Positions 19,437 to 29,880 of a DNA stretch of 38,102 nucleotides are shown here, piece by piece. Position 1 is the stretch's first letter, and every line of letters starts with the position of its first letter. The notes under the pieces are model-generated. The model was not told the DNA's origin. It was given only the letters and a program-made list of their open reading frames with translations, and searched no databases. Source of the stretch: K189A clade bacterium. Its GTDB lineage: Bacteria > Pseudomonadota > Gammaproteobacteria > Pseudomonadales > Azotimanducaceae. A program made the position numbers and the translations under genes. The stretch is from the NCBI GenBank assembly GCA_009886205.1, contig QXZU01000007.1:1-38102 (forward strand), written 5' to 3'.

Positions 19437-20541
19437 GGGCCTTACCCTCCAACAACGAACTGCGAAAAACCAGACCAAATAGAGCGCATGAAACCATTAA
19501 GCTGCTGCCGCCATAACTTATAAAGGGAAGGGTGAGGCCTTTAGTGGGCAAAACACCTGTATTGACGCCCAAATTAATGAGCAATTGAAAAGCGAAAATC
19601 AGGCCGACGAAATAACACGCGTAACCGGCAAACAAATGACCGCTGTCAACACAGCGTCGCGCTACAGCAAAAATTTTCAAAACCAAAAAGCTAAACACGG
19701 CTACTAAAACTATCGCACCTAGTCCACCCAGCTCTTCGGCAATGACTGCGAAAATGAAGTCGTTATGAGCTTCAGGCAAATAATAAAGTTTTTGTATACC
19801 TTCACCTAACCCTAAGCCAAATAGTTCTCCGCGACCAAAGGCAATTAACGCTTGAACCAACTGATAGCCGCTATCAAAGGGCATCGCCCACGGATCTGTA
19901 AACGAATTCAGCCTGCGCATTCGGTAGGGTTCCATCCAGATTAACAGCGCCAACAAAAGACTTGCGACAAGCAGCAACAACAAAACATAACGCAACTTGG
20001 TGCCGGCCAAGAAAAACAGTGAACACACCGCTGCCATAATCACTACCGCAGAGCCCAGATCAGGCTCCACTATAAGCAAGCCAGCCACAAATGTAGTCAT
20101 CATTAAGGGGATTAAAAACTGCAACGGCGACTCAACCACGGAATCTGAATATCGCTGTATGTACCCAGCCAAATATAAGACCAGACCAAACTTTGCCACT
20201 TCAGATGCTTGGATTGTAAAACCCGCTATCGGCAACCAGCGCGAGGCGCCATTCACTTCACGGCCAATACCCGGTATCAACACAAGCACCGCAATGATTA
20301 CAGCTACCACCCAGCCCAACATGTAAAAACGCGACCAAATAGAAATTGGCACCAATGCAGTGGCTAGAAATAGAGCCAACGCGAGCACCAGAAAGATAAG
20401 GTGTTTGGATAGATAGTTGCCATTGAGGGCTACTGCCGCTGAAGCCACCATGATGCTGCCAAAGACCAGCAGCACAAACCAAGGAATAAGTAATTCTATG
20501 GCATCACGGCCAACAGGCAGATTACGCATAGTTGTAAACAT
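19429..20541 (-). CDS. ftsW: Lipid II polymerase / division protein FtsW (SEDS family)
   Basis: 370 aa polytopic; [58 protein letters not shown]. Confidence 0.96.
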   Translation of the reverse strand: MFTTMRNLPVGRDAIELLIPWFVLLVFGSIMVASAAVALNGNYLSKHLIFLVLALALFLATALVPISIWSRFYMLGWVVAVIIAVLVLIPGIGREVNGASRWLPIAGFTIQASEVAKFGLVLYLAGYIQRYSDSVVESPLQFLIPLMMTTFVAGLLIVEPDLGSAVVIMAAVCSLFFLAGTKLRYVLLLLLVASLLLALLIWMEPYRMRRLNSFTDPWAMPFDSGYQLVQALIAFGRGELFGLGLGEGIQKLYYLPEAHNDFIFAVIAEELGGLGAIVLVAVFSFLVLKIFAVARRCVDSGHLFAGYACYFVGLIFAFQLLINLGVNTGVLPTKGLTLPFISYGGSSLMVSCALFGLVFRSSLLEGKARV

Positions 20542-21884
20542 CAGGACTGCACCGCCGCAAAATCTGCACCGGTCAAACTCCGGACAGCGCTGGCAAAAAC
20601 ATCTCCACGCTGCTGAAAATTGTCAAACATATCTAAACTTGCGCACGCGGGGGACAAAAGCACTAAATCGCCAGGAGCCGCAGCGTTTGCAGCGGCAGCA
20701 ACCGCATCTTCCATGGTAACGGCAAGAACATGAGGAATACCGCACTGATCAGCTACCGCTGCGACAGTCGGGGCATCTTTTCCTAATGTAACTATTCGTT
20801 TAACCCGGCCTACTAGAGATTCAGCCAGAGGACTCAAATCTGCGCCCTTCGCATCACCGCCAGCGATCAAAACCACATTGCCCTTTGGTTCTAACCCATT
20901 TAGCGCGGCCACTGTTGATCCAACATTAGTCGCTTTCGAATCATTCACAAAGGCCACGCCAGCTCGTTCAGCTACCGCTTCAAATCTGTGGGCAAGGCCT
21001 TTGAATTCGCGCATATAGTTTGCCGCAGCAACTGGCTCTAACCAAGGTTCAACCAGCGCCATGGCAGCCATGCAATTAAGCATATTATGACGACCCTGTA
21101 AGGGCAGGCTGACAATAGAACAAACGGGCAGTTCACCCCGAAAAACCCATTCTTGTTGATTGTGGATTGCCAACCCCCAAGCACCTTGAGCAGTTGGCTG
21201 GTCAAACCCAAAACTCGCGACACCCGCTAAAACAGCACCTTGGGTACTTTCGTCCTCGCGGCTATATATCCAACTTTTTGCGTCAGTTAATATTTTTTGC
21301 TTGGCCGACACGTAGTTATCCAAAGAACCGTGGTGATCCAAATGATCTTCACTGACATTAAGAATTACCGAGCGTGCCAAAGGCAAATTTTTACTGTGCT
21401 CAAGTTGAAAGCTCGAAAGTTCCAAAACAAAAAGGTCCACCTCACCATCAAGCAGATCAAGCGCCGCCTCGCCAAGGTTACCGCCAATAGCGCAGCGAAA
21501 GTTTGCCCTACTGAGAATATGACCCACTAAAGATACAACGGTACTTTTACCATTGGTGCCGGTGACACCAATCACTGGCGCACTAACATTCGCAAAAAAT
21601 AAATCTATATCGCTGATAATGGACAGCCCAGCAGATCTTGCTTGTTCTAGCAAACAGGTATTCAGAGGCAGGCCTGGGCTAACAATCACAGTCTCTGTCC
21701 GCGATAAAACTTGCTCTGGCCATGAGTCACAATGCCAATGAATTTCTAGGTCGGCGAATTCGGCATGAACGGCTCTTTCCGGGCGTGTATCTAACACCAC
21801 TGGATTTTCCCCGCGCGCAAGCAAGTATCTGGCCACTGACTGGCCAGTTATACCAAAACCTAGTATTGCGTTACGCGCCGTCAT
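20541..21884 (-). CDS. murD: UDP-N-acetylmuramoyl-L-alanine--D-glutamate ligase
   Basis: AILGFGITGQSVARYL, GVTGTNGKSTVVSLVGHIL, LSSFQLEHS, NDSKATNVGSTVAAL. Start set at MTARNAILG (21884), which removes a 58-bp overlap with mraY. Confidence 0.96.
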   Translation of the reverse strand: MTARNAILGFGITGQSVARYLLARGENPVVLDTRPERAVHAEFADLEIHWHCDSWPEQVLSRTETVIVSPGLPLNTCLLEQARSAGLSIISDIDLFFANVSAPVIGVTGTNGKSTVVSLVGHILSRANFRCAIGGNLGEAALDLLDGEVDLFVLELSSFQLEHSKNLPLARSVILNVSEDHLDHHGSLDNYVSAKQKILTDAKSWIYSREDESTQGAVLAGVASFGFDQPTAQGAWGLAIHNQQEWVFRGELPVCSIVSLPLQGRHNMLNCMAAMALVEPWLEPVAAANYMREFKGLAHRFEAVAERAGVAFVNDSKATNVGSTVAALNGLEPKGNVVLIAGGDAKGADLSPLAESLVGRVKRIVTLGKDAPTVAAVADQCGIPHVLAVTMEDAVAAAANAAAPGDLVLLSPACASLDMFDNFQQRGDVFASAVRSLTGADFAAVQS

Positions 21885-21895
21885 GCCGATTACAA

Positions 21896-22978
21896 CTACC
21901 TCAACTTCAAAGTGGAAAGGCCAATAATCACTAACACTAAAGTTATGATCCAAAACCGCACAATAATTTTTGGTTCAGGCCAACCCTTTAATTCGAAATG
22001 ATGATGAATAGGCGCCATGCGGAAAATTCGCCGCCCGGTAAGACGGAAGGAAATTACCTGAATGATGACACTGGCAGTCTCCAACACAAATAGCCCGCCC
22101 ATAATGAGCAACACTATTTCGTGGCGCACGATAATTGCGACCAAGCCAAGTGCCGCACCTAGAGCCAAAGCGCCCACATCGCCCATAAAAATTTGCGCCG
22201 GATAAGTATTGAACCAAAGGAACCCCAACCCTGCACCGATCAATGCCCCACAAAAAATCGCTAATTCCCCAGCGCCAGGGATATAGGGAATTTGTAGGTA
22301 ATTTGAAAATTCTGTATTCCCCGCCAAATAGGCAATCAGACCTAGGGCAGCACCCACCATCACTGAGGGTAAAATTGCTAAGCCGTCTAAACCATCCGTT
22401 AGGTTAACCGCATTACTCATACCCACAATCATCAAGTAACTTAAAGCGACAAAACCGACCCCTAGAGGAATAGCGACACTTTTGAAGAACGGTACGTAAA
22501 GCATGGTTTGCGCTGGCAGTTCCGCCGACTGATACAGATAGACTGCAGCAGCCAAACCGAATACTGACTGCCAAAAATACTTTAGCCTGCTCGACAAGCC
22601 TGCACTGTTTTTCTTCGAAATCTTTAGATAGTCATCTACCCAACCGACAGCGCCAAATGTAATGGTCACACCTAATACTAACCAGATATAACGGTTTGTT
22701 AGGTCTCCCCAAAGCAGCGTGGTGATAATGATGATGACCAAGATCAATGCCCCACCCATCGTAGGAGTCCCCGCCTTACTAAAATGCGAAGCGGGGCCAT
22801 CGTCTCTTACAACTTGTCCAATCTGCGCCTTACTGAGCCTTGCGATCATCCAAGGCCCAATCAGCAACGATGTTGCCAAGGCTGTCATCACGCTGACCAT
22901 GGTACGAAGAGTCAAATACTGGAAGACTACGAACCCGCCAACATACGCAGAAAGATAATCGGTTAACCACAGCAGCAT
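21896..22978 (-). CDS. mraY: Phospho-N-acetylmuramoyl-pentapeptide transferase
   Basis: [54 protein letters not shown]. Confidence 0.98.
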   Translation of the reverse strand: MLLWLTDYLSAYVGGFVVFQYLTLRTMVSVMTALATSLLIGPWMIARLSKAQIGQVVRDDGPASHFSKAGTPTMGGALILVIIIITTLLWGDLTNRYIWLVLGVTITFGAVGWVDDYLKISKKNSAGLSSRLKYFWQSVFGLAAAVYLYQSAELPAQTMLYVPFFKSVAIPLGVGFVALSYLMIVGMSNAVNLTDGLDGLAILPSVMVGAALGLIAYLAGNTEFSNYLQIPYIPGAGELAIFCGALIGAGLGFLWFNTYPAQIFMGDVGALALGAALGLVAIIVRHEIVLLIMGGLFVLETASVIIQVISFRLTGRRIFRMAPIHHHFELKGWPEPKIIVRFWIITLVLVIIGLSTLKLR

Positions 22979-24441
22979 TAACGCATACTCCTTAATAAAT
23001 CCTCAGCATACTCAACGTCGCTAAAGCGATTGTGCTGGCCTAGTATTTCTTGGGTGTTCTCGTGCCCTTTTCCCGCGATTAAAACCACGTCATCGGGTCC
23101 AGCTGATTCGATAGCCGCCTGAATGCACTTTGCCCTATCGACTTGCGTATACACTTGGCAGGACGCATCCTCTGGAACGCCCGCTAACATGTCTTGGATG
23201 ATGCTCTCAGGATCTTCACTACGCGGATTATCAGATGTCAGCCACACTGTGTTGCTACCCGCACAGGCAAGCTTCGCCATCTCAGGCCGCTTGCCCCGAT
23301 CTCGATCACCACCACAACCCACCACGCAGATAACATTGCCACGACATTGGGGTCTTATGGCAGCCAGCACTTTGTGCACTGCGTCAGGAGTATGCGCATA
23401 GTCGACCACAACTTTGGGGCTGTTTGAGCCGCCATTTAGCACCTGCATACGCCCAGGAACTACGCGCATGTTTTGCAGTGCATTGCAGACATCGGGTAAT
23501 TTGTGCCCCATACCCATCATCACAGCCAACGAGGCGGCTATGTTGGCGACGGCAAAATCTGCCGCAACCGGTAACAGGCAACTTACCTTGCCCCAAGGGG
23601 TGGCAAACTTCACATCCATACCTTTGCTCACTGGAGAAGCACGCCAACTCACATCACCGCCTTTACCGTAACTAATCACCTCTTGAGCGCGATTGGTCAC
23701 AGCCAAGCTCCGACCAAAGGCATCGTCACTATTTATAACGGCAAGCTTAAGAGGCCAATGAGTAAAGAGCCGTGCTTTGGCTTGACCGTAGTCATCCATG
23801 GTTTTGTGAAAATCTAAGTGGTCGCGAGTAAGGTTGGAAAATACTGCCACGTCCATCTGCACATCATCTATGCGGCCCTGAGCCAGCGCATGAGAGCTCA
23901 CTTCTAACGCCAAGCGGGTAACATTGTTTTCGCGAAGACTAGCAATTCGTCGCTGCATCTCCACAGCGTTGGGGGTAGTTAACGCAGCTTCCGCCAATTG
24001 CGTCACACGCCCCCAGCCCAGAGTGCCACAATACCCACAAGGCACACCCAGCGAGTCGCTAAAATTGGCTACGTGGAAACCAATTGATGTCTTACCATTT
24101 GTGCCCGTGATGCCAATACACTCAACGTTAGCACTGGGCGACGCAAAGAATTTAACGGCAAGCGCGCTTTTACGAACGGCCAAATCTGCAACACCCAACA
24201 TAGGAACGCCGCGCTCAATAGGTGGCGTTCCATCTTGATCGTATATCACTGCAGCAGCGCCAGCGGCTAAAGCTTGCTCAATGTGCTTTTCTCGCTGAGA
24301 TGGATCCGCGGCACTTGCAATAAATATATCGTCAGTTAACACCATGGCAGAATTTTCACAAAGACCAAAACTACCGCGATCCTCCATAGCAGCGGAATCG
24401 TTAACCAAATCTTGTACAACAGTCTCTATAATGGCGGTCAT
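22978..24441 (-). CDS. murE: UDP-N-acetylmuramoyl-L-alanyl-D-glutamate--2,6-diaminopimelate ligase
   Basis: [31 protein letters not shown] motif [11 protein letters not shown] (meso-DAP type), [10 protein letters not shown]. Confidence 0.97.
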   Translation of the reverse strand: MTAIIETVVQDLVNDSAAMEDRGSFGLCENSAMVLTDDIFIASAADPSQREKHIEQALAAGAAAVIYDQDGTPPIERGVPMLGVADLAVRKSALAVKFFASPSANVECIGITGTNGKTSIGFHVANFSDSLGVPCGYCGTLGWGRVTQLAEAALTTPNAVEMQRRIASLRENNVTRLALEVSSHALAQGRIDDVQMDVAVFSNLTRDHLDFHKTMDDYGQAKARLFTHWPLKLAVINSDDAFGRSLAVTNRAQEVISYGKGGDVSWRASPVSKGMDVKFATPWGKVSCLLPVAADFAVANIAASLAVMMGMGHKLPDVCNALQNMRVVPGRMQVLNGGSNSPKVVVDYAHTPDAVHKVLAAIRPQCRGNVICVVGCGGDRDRGKRPEMAKLACAGSNTVWLTSDNPRSEDPESIIQDMLAGVPEDASCQVYTQVDRAKCIQAAIESAGPDDVVLIAGKGHENTQEILGQHNRFSDVEYAEDLLRSMR

Positions 24442-26144
24442 CCTCGCTCCCCAAATCCAATGGGGGCGGCCGCTTCTGTCGGGGCGCGCGCTAAATCAAC
24501 ATCCACTTTGTCTGGGCCTACGCCAAGCAAGCGCAAGCTGCGCTCAGCTACTCTGGCAAATACTGGCGCTGCGACCTTACCGCCGCCAGAGCGACCGGCC
24601 TTGGCTTCGTTAATTACAATGATCATGACCACTTTTGGATCAGATACAGGAGCCACGCCAGCAAACCAAGCTATATGCCGCTCATCGTCGTAGCCATTAG
24701 CACCAATCATTCGCGCCGTACCGGTTTTACCTGCCACGCGATAACCAGACACGGCGGCATTAGCCGCGGTTCCTTCGCGAGCAGTCACAAGTTCCATCAT
24801 TGTTAAAACGTCTTTCGTTGCTTGTGCTTCAAACACCCTTTCGCCAGTGTTCGGGACATCACTTTTGACAATACTGATAGGAAGCCGCATGCCATGGCTG
24901 GCTAGCGTCAGATAGGCTTGCGCGAGTTGAATTGGCGAAACACTTAGCCCATACCCGTAAGCCAGCGTTGCGCGGACAACCGGATACTTAAGCTGCGCAC
25001 TAGACAATTTTCCATAGGCTTCGCCTGGCAACTCAACACCGACATAGTTCCCAAAACCCGCACGCGCTAACACATCAAATACGGCATCTTGTTCTAGATC
25101 CAACGCAAGTTTGGCAAATGCAACCTGACTCGATTTCTGTATAGACTGACCCAACGACAAACTTTTTCTATTTATCGGGTCCTCAATCAGTTTGTTACCC
25201 ACCTTAAAATATCCAGGGGCAGTATCAATCATAGTTTCTGGCGTATAGCGGCCGCTTTCTAATGCCGCAAGGGCGGTAAACGGTTTAATGGTGGATCCTG
25301 GTTCATAGGCGTCCACTACTGCGCGATTACGCATTGTATTTTGCTGTTTGTCGCCACTATTGGGATTAAACGAGGGCTGATTGACCATTGCTAAGATTTC
25401 GCCAGTTTTCGCATCCAGCATGATTAGCGAGCCGCTTGCCGCTTGGTGACTATTCACGGCTGACTTCAATTCGCGATAAGCAATAAATTGTAGACGCAAA
25501 TCTATCGTTAGATTCAGGTCTTCGCCATATCTAGGTGAGCTAAGGTAATCCAAATCACGGATTGAATTTTTCTTGCGATCTCTTAATACGGTTTTTGCCC
25601 CAGAGTGGCCACGCAAACTTGTTTCAAAATTAGATTCAAGCCCTTCAATACCCTTGCCGTCTACATCAGTAATGCCGACCACATGAGACGCAATCTCCCC
25701 GGCAGGGTAGTAACGCTGGTATTCTGGCTCTAAGGTAAGGTGGCTGATATCTAACTGTTTGAGGGCATTACTTTTAACCCAGCTCAGACGCCTTTTCAGG
25801 TAAAGAAATCCTTTGTCCTTATTGTCTTCAACTTTTTTGCGCACGGCTTCTTTGCTCAACCCCAACGCATCAGCGATTTGCTGTAATTCCAACTCCTTGA
25901 ACTTGGCGAGCCGGGGGTTTGTAGTCACAGCAAAAACCGGTGTACTTACCGCTAAGGGTTCTCCGTTTCTGTCGTAAATCATCCCGCGCATGCCAGGGAT
26001 AACCTCTTTATGTACGGAGCGCTCATCCCCTTCTTGTTGCAAGAACTCGCGCTCGGTAACGCCCAGATATAACACTCTCACGGACAAGCCAACACCCACC
26101 AACAAAAAGGCGCACAACACTAGATAGTGTCGCCAGGGCTTCAA
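24438..26144 (-). CDS. ftsI: Peptidoglycan D,D-transpeptidase FtsI (PBP3)
   Basis: GMRGMIYDRNGEPLAVS, YEPGSTIKPF (SxxK), GKTGTA (KTG). The SxN box reads SSQ. Confidence 0.97.
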   Translation of the reverse strand: MKPWRHYLVLCAFLLVGVGLSVRVLYLGVTEREFLQQEGDERSVHKEVIPGMRGMIYDRNGEPLAVSTPVFAVTTNPRLAKFKELELQQIADALGLSKEAVRKKVEDNKDKGFLYLKRRLSWVKSNALKQLDISHLTLEPEYQRYYPAGEIASHVVGITDVDGKGIEGLESNFETSLRGHSGAKTVLRDRKKNSIRDLDYLSSPRYGEDLNLTIDLRLQFIAYRELKSAVNSHQAASGSLIMLDAKTGEILAMVNQPSFNPNSGDKQQNTMRNRAVVDAYEPGSTIKPFTALAALESGRYTPETMIDTAPGYFKVGNKLIEDPINRKSLSLGQSIQKSSQVAFAKLALDLEQDAVFDVLARAGFGNYVGVELPGEAYGKLSSAQLKYPVVRATLAYGYGLSVSPIQLAQAYLTLASHGMRLPISIVKSDVPNTGERVFEAQATKDVLTMMELVTAREGTAANAAVSGYRVAGKTGTARMIGANGYDDERHIAWFAGVAPVSDPKVVMIIVINEAKAGRSGGGKVAAPVFARVAERSLRLLGVGPDKVDVDLARAPTEAAAPIGFGERG

Positions 26145-26500
26145 TTATTCACCTGAACAATATCTTCTGGGAAAAACATCTGCAGTTCGGTAGTCGCCAC
26201 AACCTCAACGGTTTGCATACTCGCTAACGTACTGCGCTCCAATAAGAGCCTACTGTAGTTAGCCAACAGAACATTCTGATTTGTTTGCAACTCGTCCATA
26301 GAACGGTACAAAAAGCGCATTTCGTCTGCAGATTCAACTAACTGCAGGCCACTGTAAAAGATGCCAGCCAATAAAATAGCCACGCCGGCCACCCATTGCG
26401 CTGGGACGGATTTTTGCTGTTTAGGTACAGCCGTCGCTTTGACTGAGCTTTTCTTGGCAAGCGGTTTAGGCTTCAAGGTTTTGACCTCGCGCAGCGCCAT
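26141..26500 (-). CDS. ftsL: Cell division protein FtsL
   Basis: 119 aa bitopic with a single TM and a coiled-coil-like segment (ESADEMRFLYRSMDELQTNQNVLLANYSRLLLERSTLAS); located between rsmH and ftsI. Confidence 0.9.
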   Translation of the reverse strand: MALREVKTLKPKPLAKKSSVKATAVPKQQKSVPAQWVAGVAILLAGIFYSGLQLVESADEMRFLYRSMDELQTNQNVLLANYSRLLLERSTLASMQTVEVVATTELQMFFPEDIVQVNN

Positions 26501-27559
26501 CTAACAAATCCTCTCTATAACCCGTAGGGTTGCGCTACGCGCTCGCGGATTGGTCGCCAGCTCATCCGATTGCGCTTTAATACTTTTGCCAATAAGTCGC
26601 GCGCTAATGCCCTGATCGCTGTGCCGTACTGGCAATCGCCGCGGCATACTCGGCGGACGACTTAAACCTCTGAACACATGCTTAACTTGCCGGTCTTCCA
26701 ACGAATGAAAGGAGATCACCGCTAACCGCCCGCCAATGGCTAAGGCTGCAAAAGCGTGCTCAAGGCCTGCGCGAAGCTCTTGGTCCTCTGCATTTATAAA
26801 AATGCGAATAGCTTGAAATGTTTTAGTCGCAGGGTGCTTGCCCATATTGTTGCGATTGCGCGGCACACAGGCTTCAACGATATCCGCCAGTTGCAAAGTG
26901 GTGCTTAACGGGCGGGCCGCGACAATATTTTTGGCGATGCGGCGAGAATTACGCTCCTCTCCGTGCACGAAGAGCACTTTGGCAATATCCTCTTCAACTG
27001 CAGTGTTTAGCCATTCCGCTGCGCTCAGACCTTGAGTGGGGTCCATGCGCATGTCTAGTGGCCCATCGGCATTAAAACTAAAACCGCGACTGGCATCGTC
27101 TATTTGAGGCGACGAAACACCAATATCTAACAGAATGCCTTGTGCCCCGCCCACTACACCGGCTTGCTCAAGCACGTCCGCCAACTGTGAAAAACGTGCG
27201 TGAAAAATACTGAAGCGAGAATCTGCTTGCGCTAACACTTGGGCTGCCGCAACCGCTTCTGGGTCACGATCTAAGCCAATCATTTTGGCATCTGGGGCTA
27301 ACCTGGCAAGCATGGAACGGCAGTGACCACCACGGCCATATGTGCCATCCACATAAACACCGGAATCAGCCTGAATGAGCGAGTGCACAACCTCGCGCAA
27401 TAGCACCGGAATGTGTTCTTCCGATGCAGCCTTGGCTGCACCGCCACCAAAATCTACCTCTTCAGATTTTATCTCTTGGGTGAACTCAACGGCTGAGTTA
27501 GATCCTGTCCATGGCGCTTGGCACGCCGCAACGAATGATGGCTGGGTAAACGCTCTCAA
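26501..27559 (-). CDS. rsmH: 16S rRNA (cytosine(1402)-N4)-methyltransferase
   Basis: HIPVLLREVVHSL, YVDGTYGRGGHCRSML, ILLDIGVSSPQIDDASRGFSF, PATKTFQAIRIFIN, VISFHSLEDRQVKHVF. Contains an about 48-residue N-terminal extension if the longest-ORF start is used. Confidence 0.97.
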   Translation of the reverse strand: MRAFTQPSFVAACQAPWTGSNSAVEFTQEIKSEEVDFGGGAAKAASEEHIPVLLREVVHSLIQADSGVYVDGTYGRGGHCRSMLARLAPDAKMIGLDRDPEAVAAAQVLAQADSRFSIFHARFSQLADVLEQAGVVGGAQGILLDIGVSSPQIDDASRGFSFNADGPLDMRMDPTQGLSAAEWLNTAVEEDIAKVLFVHGEERNSRRIAKNIVAARPLSTTLQLADIVEACVPRNRNNMGKHPATKTFQAIRIFINAEDQELRAGLEHAFAALAIGGRLAVISFHSLEDRQVKHVFRGLSRPPSMPRRLPVRHSDQGISARLIGKSIKAQSDELATNPRARSATLRVIERIC

Positions 27560-28014
27560 ACTGATAAGCCTTCAAACATATCAGCATTTTCAACCAGCGC
27601 TGAGGCACCCTCTTCGAGCCAGACGCTCATACGCTGTTGCCAATTTTGTTCTGACCAAATTTCTATTTTGTTGCCTTGCCCAACAAGCACCAGCTTTTTC
27701 TCTAGCTGAGAGTAGTCACGCAACATGCTAGGAAAAAGCAGACGCCCATTGGCGTCTAAATCCAAATCCGTGGCATGGCCAATTAACAGCCTTTGCAACA
27801 GGCGCGCTTGGGGAGCGATATTCGAAAGGCCCTCCAATTTGCGCTGGACGATTTCCCATTCGGATAATGGGTACAAAAGCAGACAGGGTTCGCGCATGTC
27901 TATGGTGACAACAACTTTATTTTCGCTAAGCGCAGACAGCGCTTCACGAGTACGGGTTGGCAGCGCCATGCGGCCCTTCCCATCAAGTGTTGCACTGTTG
28001 ATACCACGAAACAT
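27556..28014 (-). CDS. mraZ: Transcriptional regulator MraZ
   Basis: MFRGINSATLDGKGRMALPTRTREAL and DLDANGRLLFPSMLRDY (paired AbrB-like repeats). Start at MFRGIN (28014) preferred over 28041. Confidence 0.95.
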   Translation of the reverse strand: MFRGINSATLDGKGRMALPTRTREALSALSENKVVVTIDMREPCLLLYPLSEWEIVQRKLEGLSNIAPQARLLQRLLIGHATDLDLDANGRLLFPSMLRDYSQLEKKLVLVGQGNKIEIWSEQNWQQRMSVWLEEGASALVENADMFEGLSV

Positions 28015-28205
28015 TTCTTTAGCCGCGGGAGGTGGTTCCAAAATGGCAAGGAAAGCAACTTCGCTGATGTCGCATCAGCGCTCTAGCAGAGGAAAAATCA
28101 CGAAACGGAGAAAATATATTGCTACCGATCATCTACCACTGGTTTGTAGGGGCCTAAGAACTCCTCGCCCTCGCCCAAGTTATTTTGCCCATTCTGGGAA
28201 CAATC

Positions 28206-28229
28206 CCCACTTTTCTCCACTTTTTACCA
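28206..28229 (-). promoter_or_regulatory. Candidate MraZ operator (three 10-bp-spaced TGGNN boxes)
   Basis: Minus strand reads TGGTA-AAAAG-TGGAG-AAAAG-TGGGG, the 5+5 spacing known for MraZ boxes, just downstream of a candidate promoter. Confidence 0.65.
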
Positions 28230-28238
28230 GATTGCGAC

Positions 28239-28265
28239 ACTATATAGGCGCTTAGCGAGAGTCAA
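28239..28265 (-). promoter_or_regulatory. Candidate mraZ/dcw promoter
   Basis: Minus strand: TTGACT (28260-28265), 15-bp spacer, TATAGT (28239-28244). Short spacer lowers confidence. Confidence 0.5.
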
Positions 28266-28404
28266 GGAAATAAAATACAGATAAAGCTTATAACCTGCGG
28301 AAAAATAAGAAGTTTTTCCTTCAAAAAAGGAAAAATTTGGAAATATGCGTGAGAAAGCATGGATATGCCAGCACAAGCTCGAAACTACATTAAGTTGAGC
28401 TGAT

Positions 28405-28488
28405 TTTGCTCAGTACGTTATTCAGCACTTTGCCCAGTACTTTCCTAAGTACTTTCCTAAGTACTTTGCTAAGTACTTTGCTCAGCAG
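28405..28488. repeat. 12-bp tandem repeat, 7 units, consensus TTTGCTAAGTAC
   Basis: Units: TTTGCTCAGTAC GTTATTCAGCAC TTTGCCCAGTAC TTTCCTAAGTAC TTTCCTAAGTAC TTTGCTAAGTAC TTTGCTCAGCAG. Confidence 0.95.
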
Positions 28489-28526
28489 CAAGGCACCGCA
28501 GACGCCTAACAGACTAGAATAAAATT

Positions 28527-28889
<363 letters not shown>

Positions 28890-28895
28890 GGCGCC

Positions 28896-28924
28896 AGAGT
28901 AAGGATTCAGCCTCTGTGATACAA
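28896..28924 (-). promoter_or_regulatory. Candidate rnpB promoter with GC-rich discriminator
   Basis: Minus strand TTGTAT (28919-28924), 17 bp, TACTCT (28896-28901), then GGCGCC, then the predicted RNA 5' end GAGAGTC at about 28889. Confidence 0.65.
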
Positions 28925-29043
28925 GGTTTTTATAGCTGTGCTGATTAGCGGCGACGAACATCTCATTTGTAGTGAGTGTTTACTTACGCCAAAAGTACTC
29001 TACACAGGGATTTTGAGCACTAAGGTAACTCAAAAAGTTGTCG

Positions 29044-29880
29044 TTAAGTGTCTTTTTCAGCGCCCTTTGAGTTCATTTGCAATGCAATTTGGTAGGCCTC
29101 TTTTTTGCGCACCCCACATATGCTTGCCGCAATTCGCGACGCTTGAGTTGGTGGCAATTCTTTCAACAGAGCCTCAAGCACATGCGCAATTTCAAAGCCC
29201 TCGGTAACCTGTTCACCCGCTTCCACAATACAAACAAACTCACCTTTTGGTTGCTCAGCTAACTCACCCAGCAATTGCTCCGCCGGGCCAACCATAAAAG
29301 TTTCAAATTGCTTGGTCATTTCTCGCCCAACCAACATGCGCTTGTTACTTAACCCCGCGATGTCTGTGAGCGTTCCCCTGATACGGTGAGGCGACTCTAA
29401 AAACACCAAGGCTTCAGGCATCAGCAACCATTGGCTAAGCGCCTGTTGACGGACTTTCGCTTTAGCCGACAAAAACCCCACAAAGCGAAATGGCTGACAT
29501 GGAATGGGGCAAACACTCAGCGCCGCCGTGATGGAGCAAGCACCTGGGATAGGCACTACACGGATGTTTTCCTGCCAAGCCAGTTGCAATAACTGAAAGC
29601 CCGGATCGTTTATCAACGGTGTTCCGGCATCAGATACCAAGGCGACACTGTCGCCAGCATTTAACCGGCGAACCAAATTTTCGCTGATCCGATCTTCGTT
29701 GTGTTCGTGCAAGCTCAACAGCTCACAGCCTTTATGGCCAATATGCGTTAACAGCACGCGCGTACGTCTGGTATCCTCAGCGGCTATAATCTGCACTTGG
29801 TTAAGGACTTCTGCTCCTCGCGTAGTAAAGTCTCCTAGGTGTCCAATAGGTGTGGCGACCACATAGAGTATTCCTGACAT
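29044..29880 (-). CDS. rsmI: 16S rRNA (cytidine(1402)-2'-O)-methyltransferase
   Basis: MSGILYVVATPIGHLGDFTTRGAEVL, IIAAEDTRRTRVLL, LVSDAGTPLINDPGFQLL. Start placed at MSGILYV (29880); the 30144 start gives an implausible N-terminal extension. Confidence 0.95.
   Translation of the reverse strand: MSGILYVVATPIGHLGDFTTRGAEVLNQVQIIAAEDTRRTRVLLTHIGHKGCELLSLHEHNEDRISENLVRRLNAGDSVALVSDAGTPLINDPGFQLLQLAWQENIRVVPIPGACSITAALSVCPIPCQPFRFVGFLSAKAKVRQQALSQWLLMPEALVFLESPHRIRGTLTDIAGLSNKRMLVGREMTKQFETFMVGPAEQLLGELAEQPKGEFVCIVEAGEQVTEGFEIAHVLEALLKELPPTQASRIAASICGVRKKEAYQIALQMNSKGAEKDT

Noticed and set aside
27725-28255. 176-aa plus-strand ORF antisense to mraZ and its promoter
   Set aside because: Mostly antisense to mraZ and running through its operator; no homology pattern recognised.
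28405-28488. CRISPR array interpretation of the 12-bp repeat
   Set aside because: Units are contiguous with no spacers, far shorter than CRISPR repeats, and no cas genes are present.
28396-28510. 12-bp repeat as a coding FPKY/FAQY peptide repeat
   Set aside because: The frame begins right after a TGA and has no start codon before the terminal TAA; noncoding interpretation preferred.
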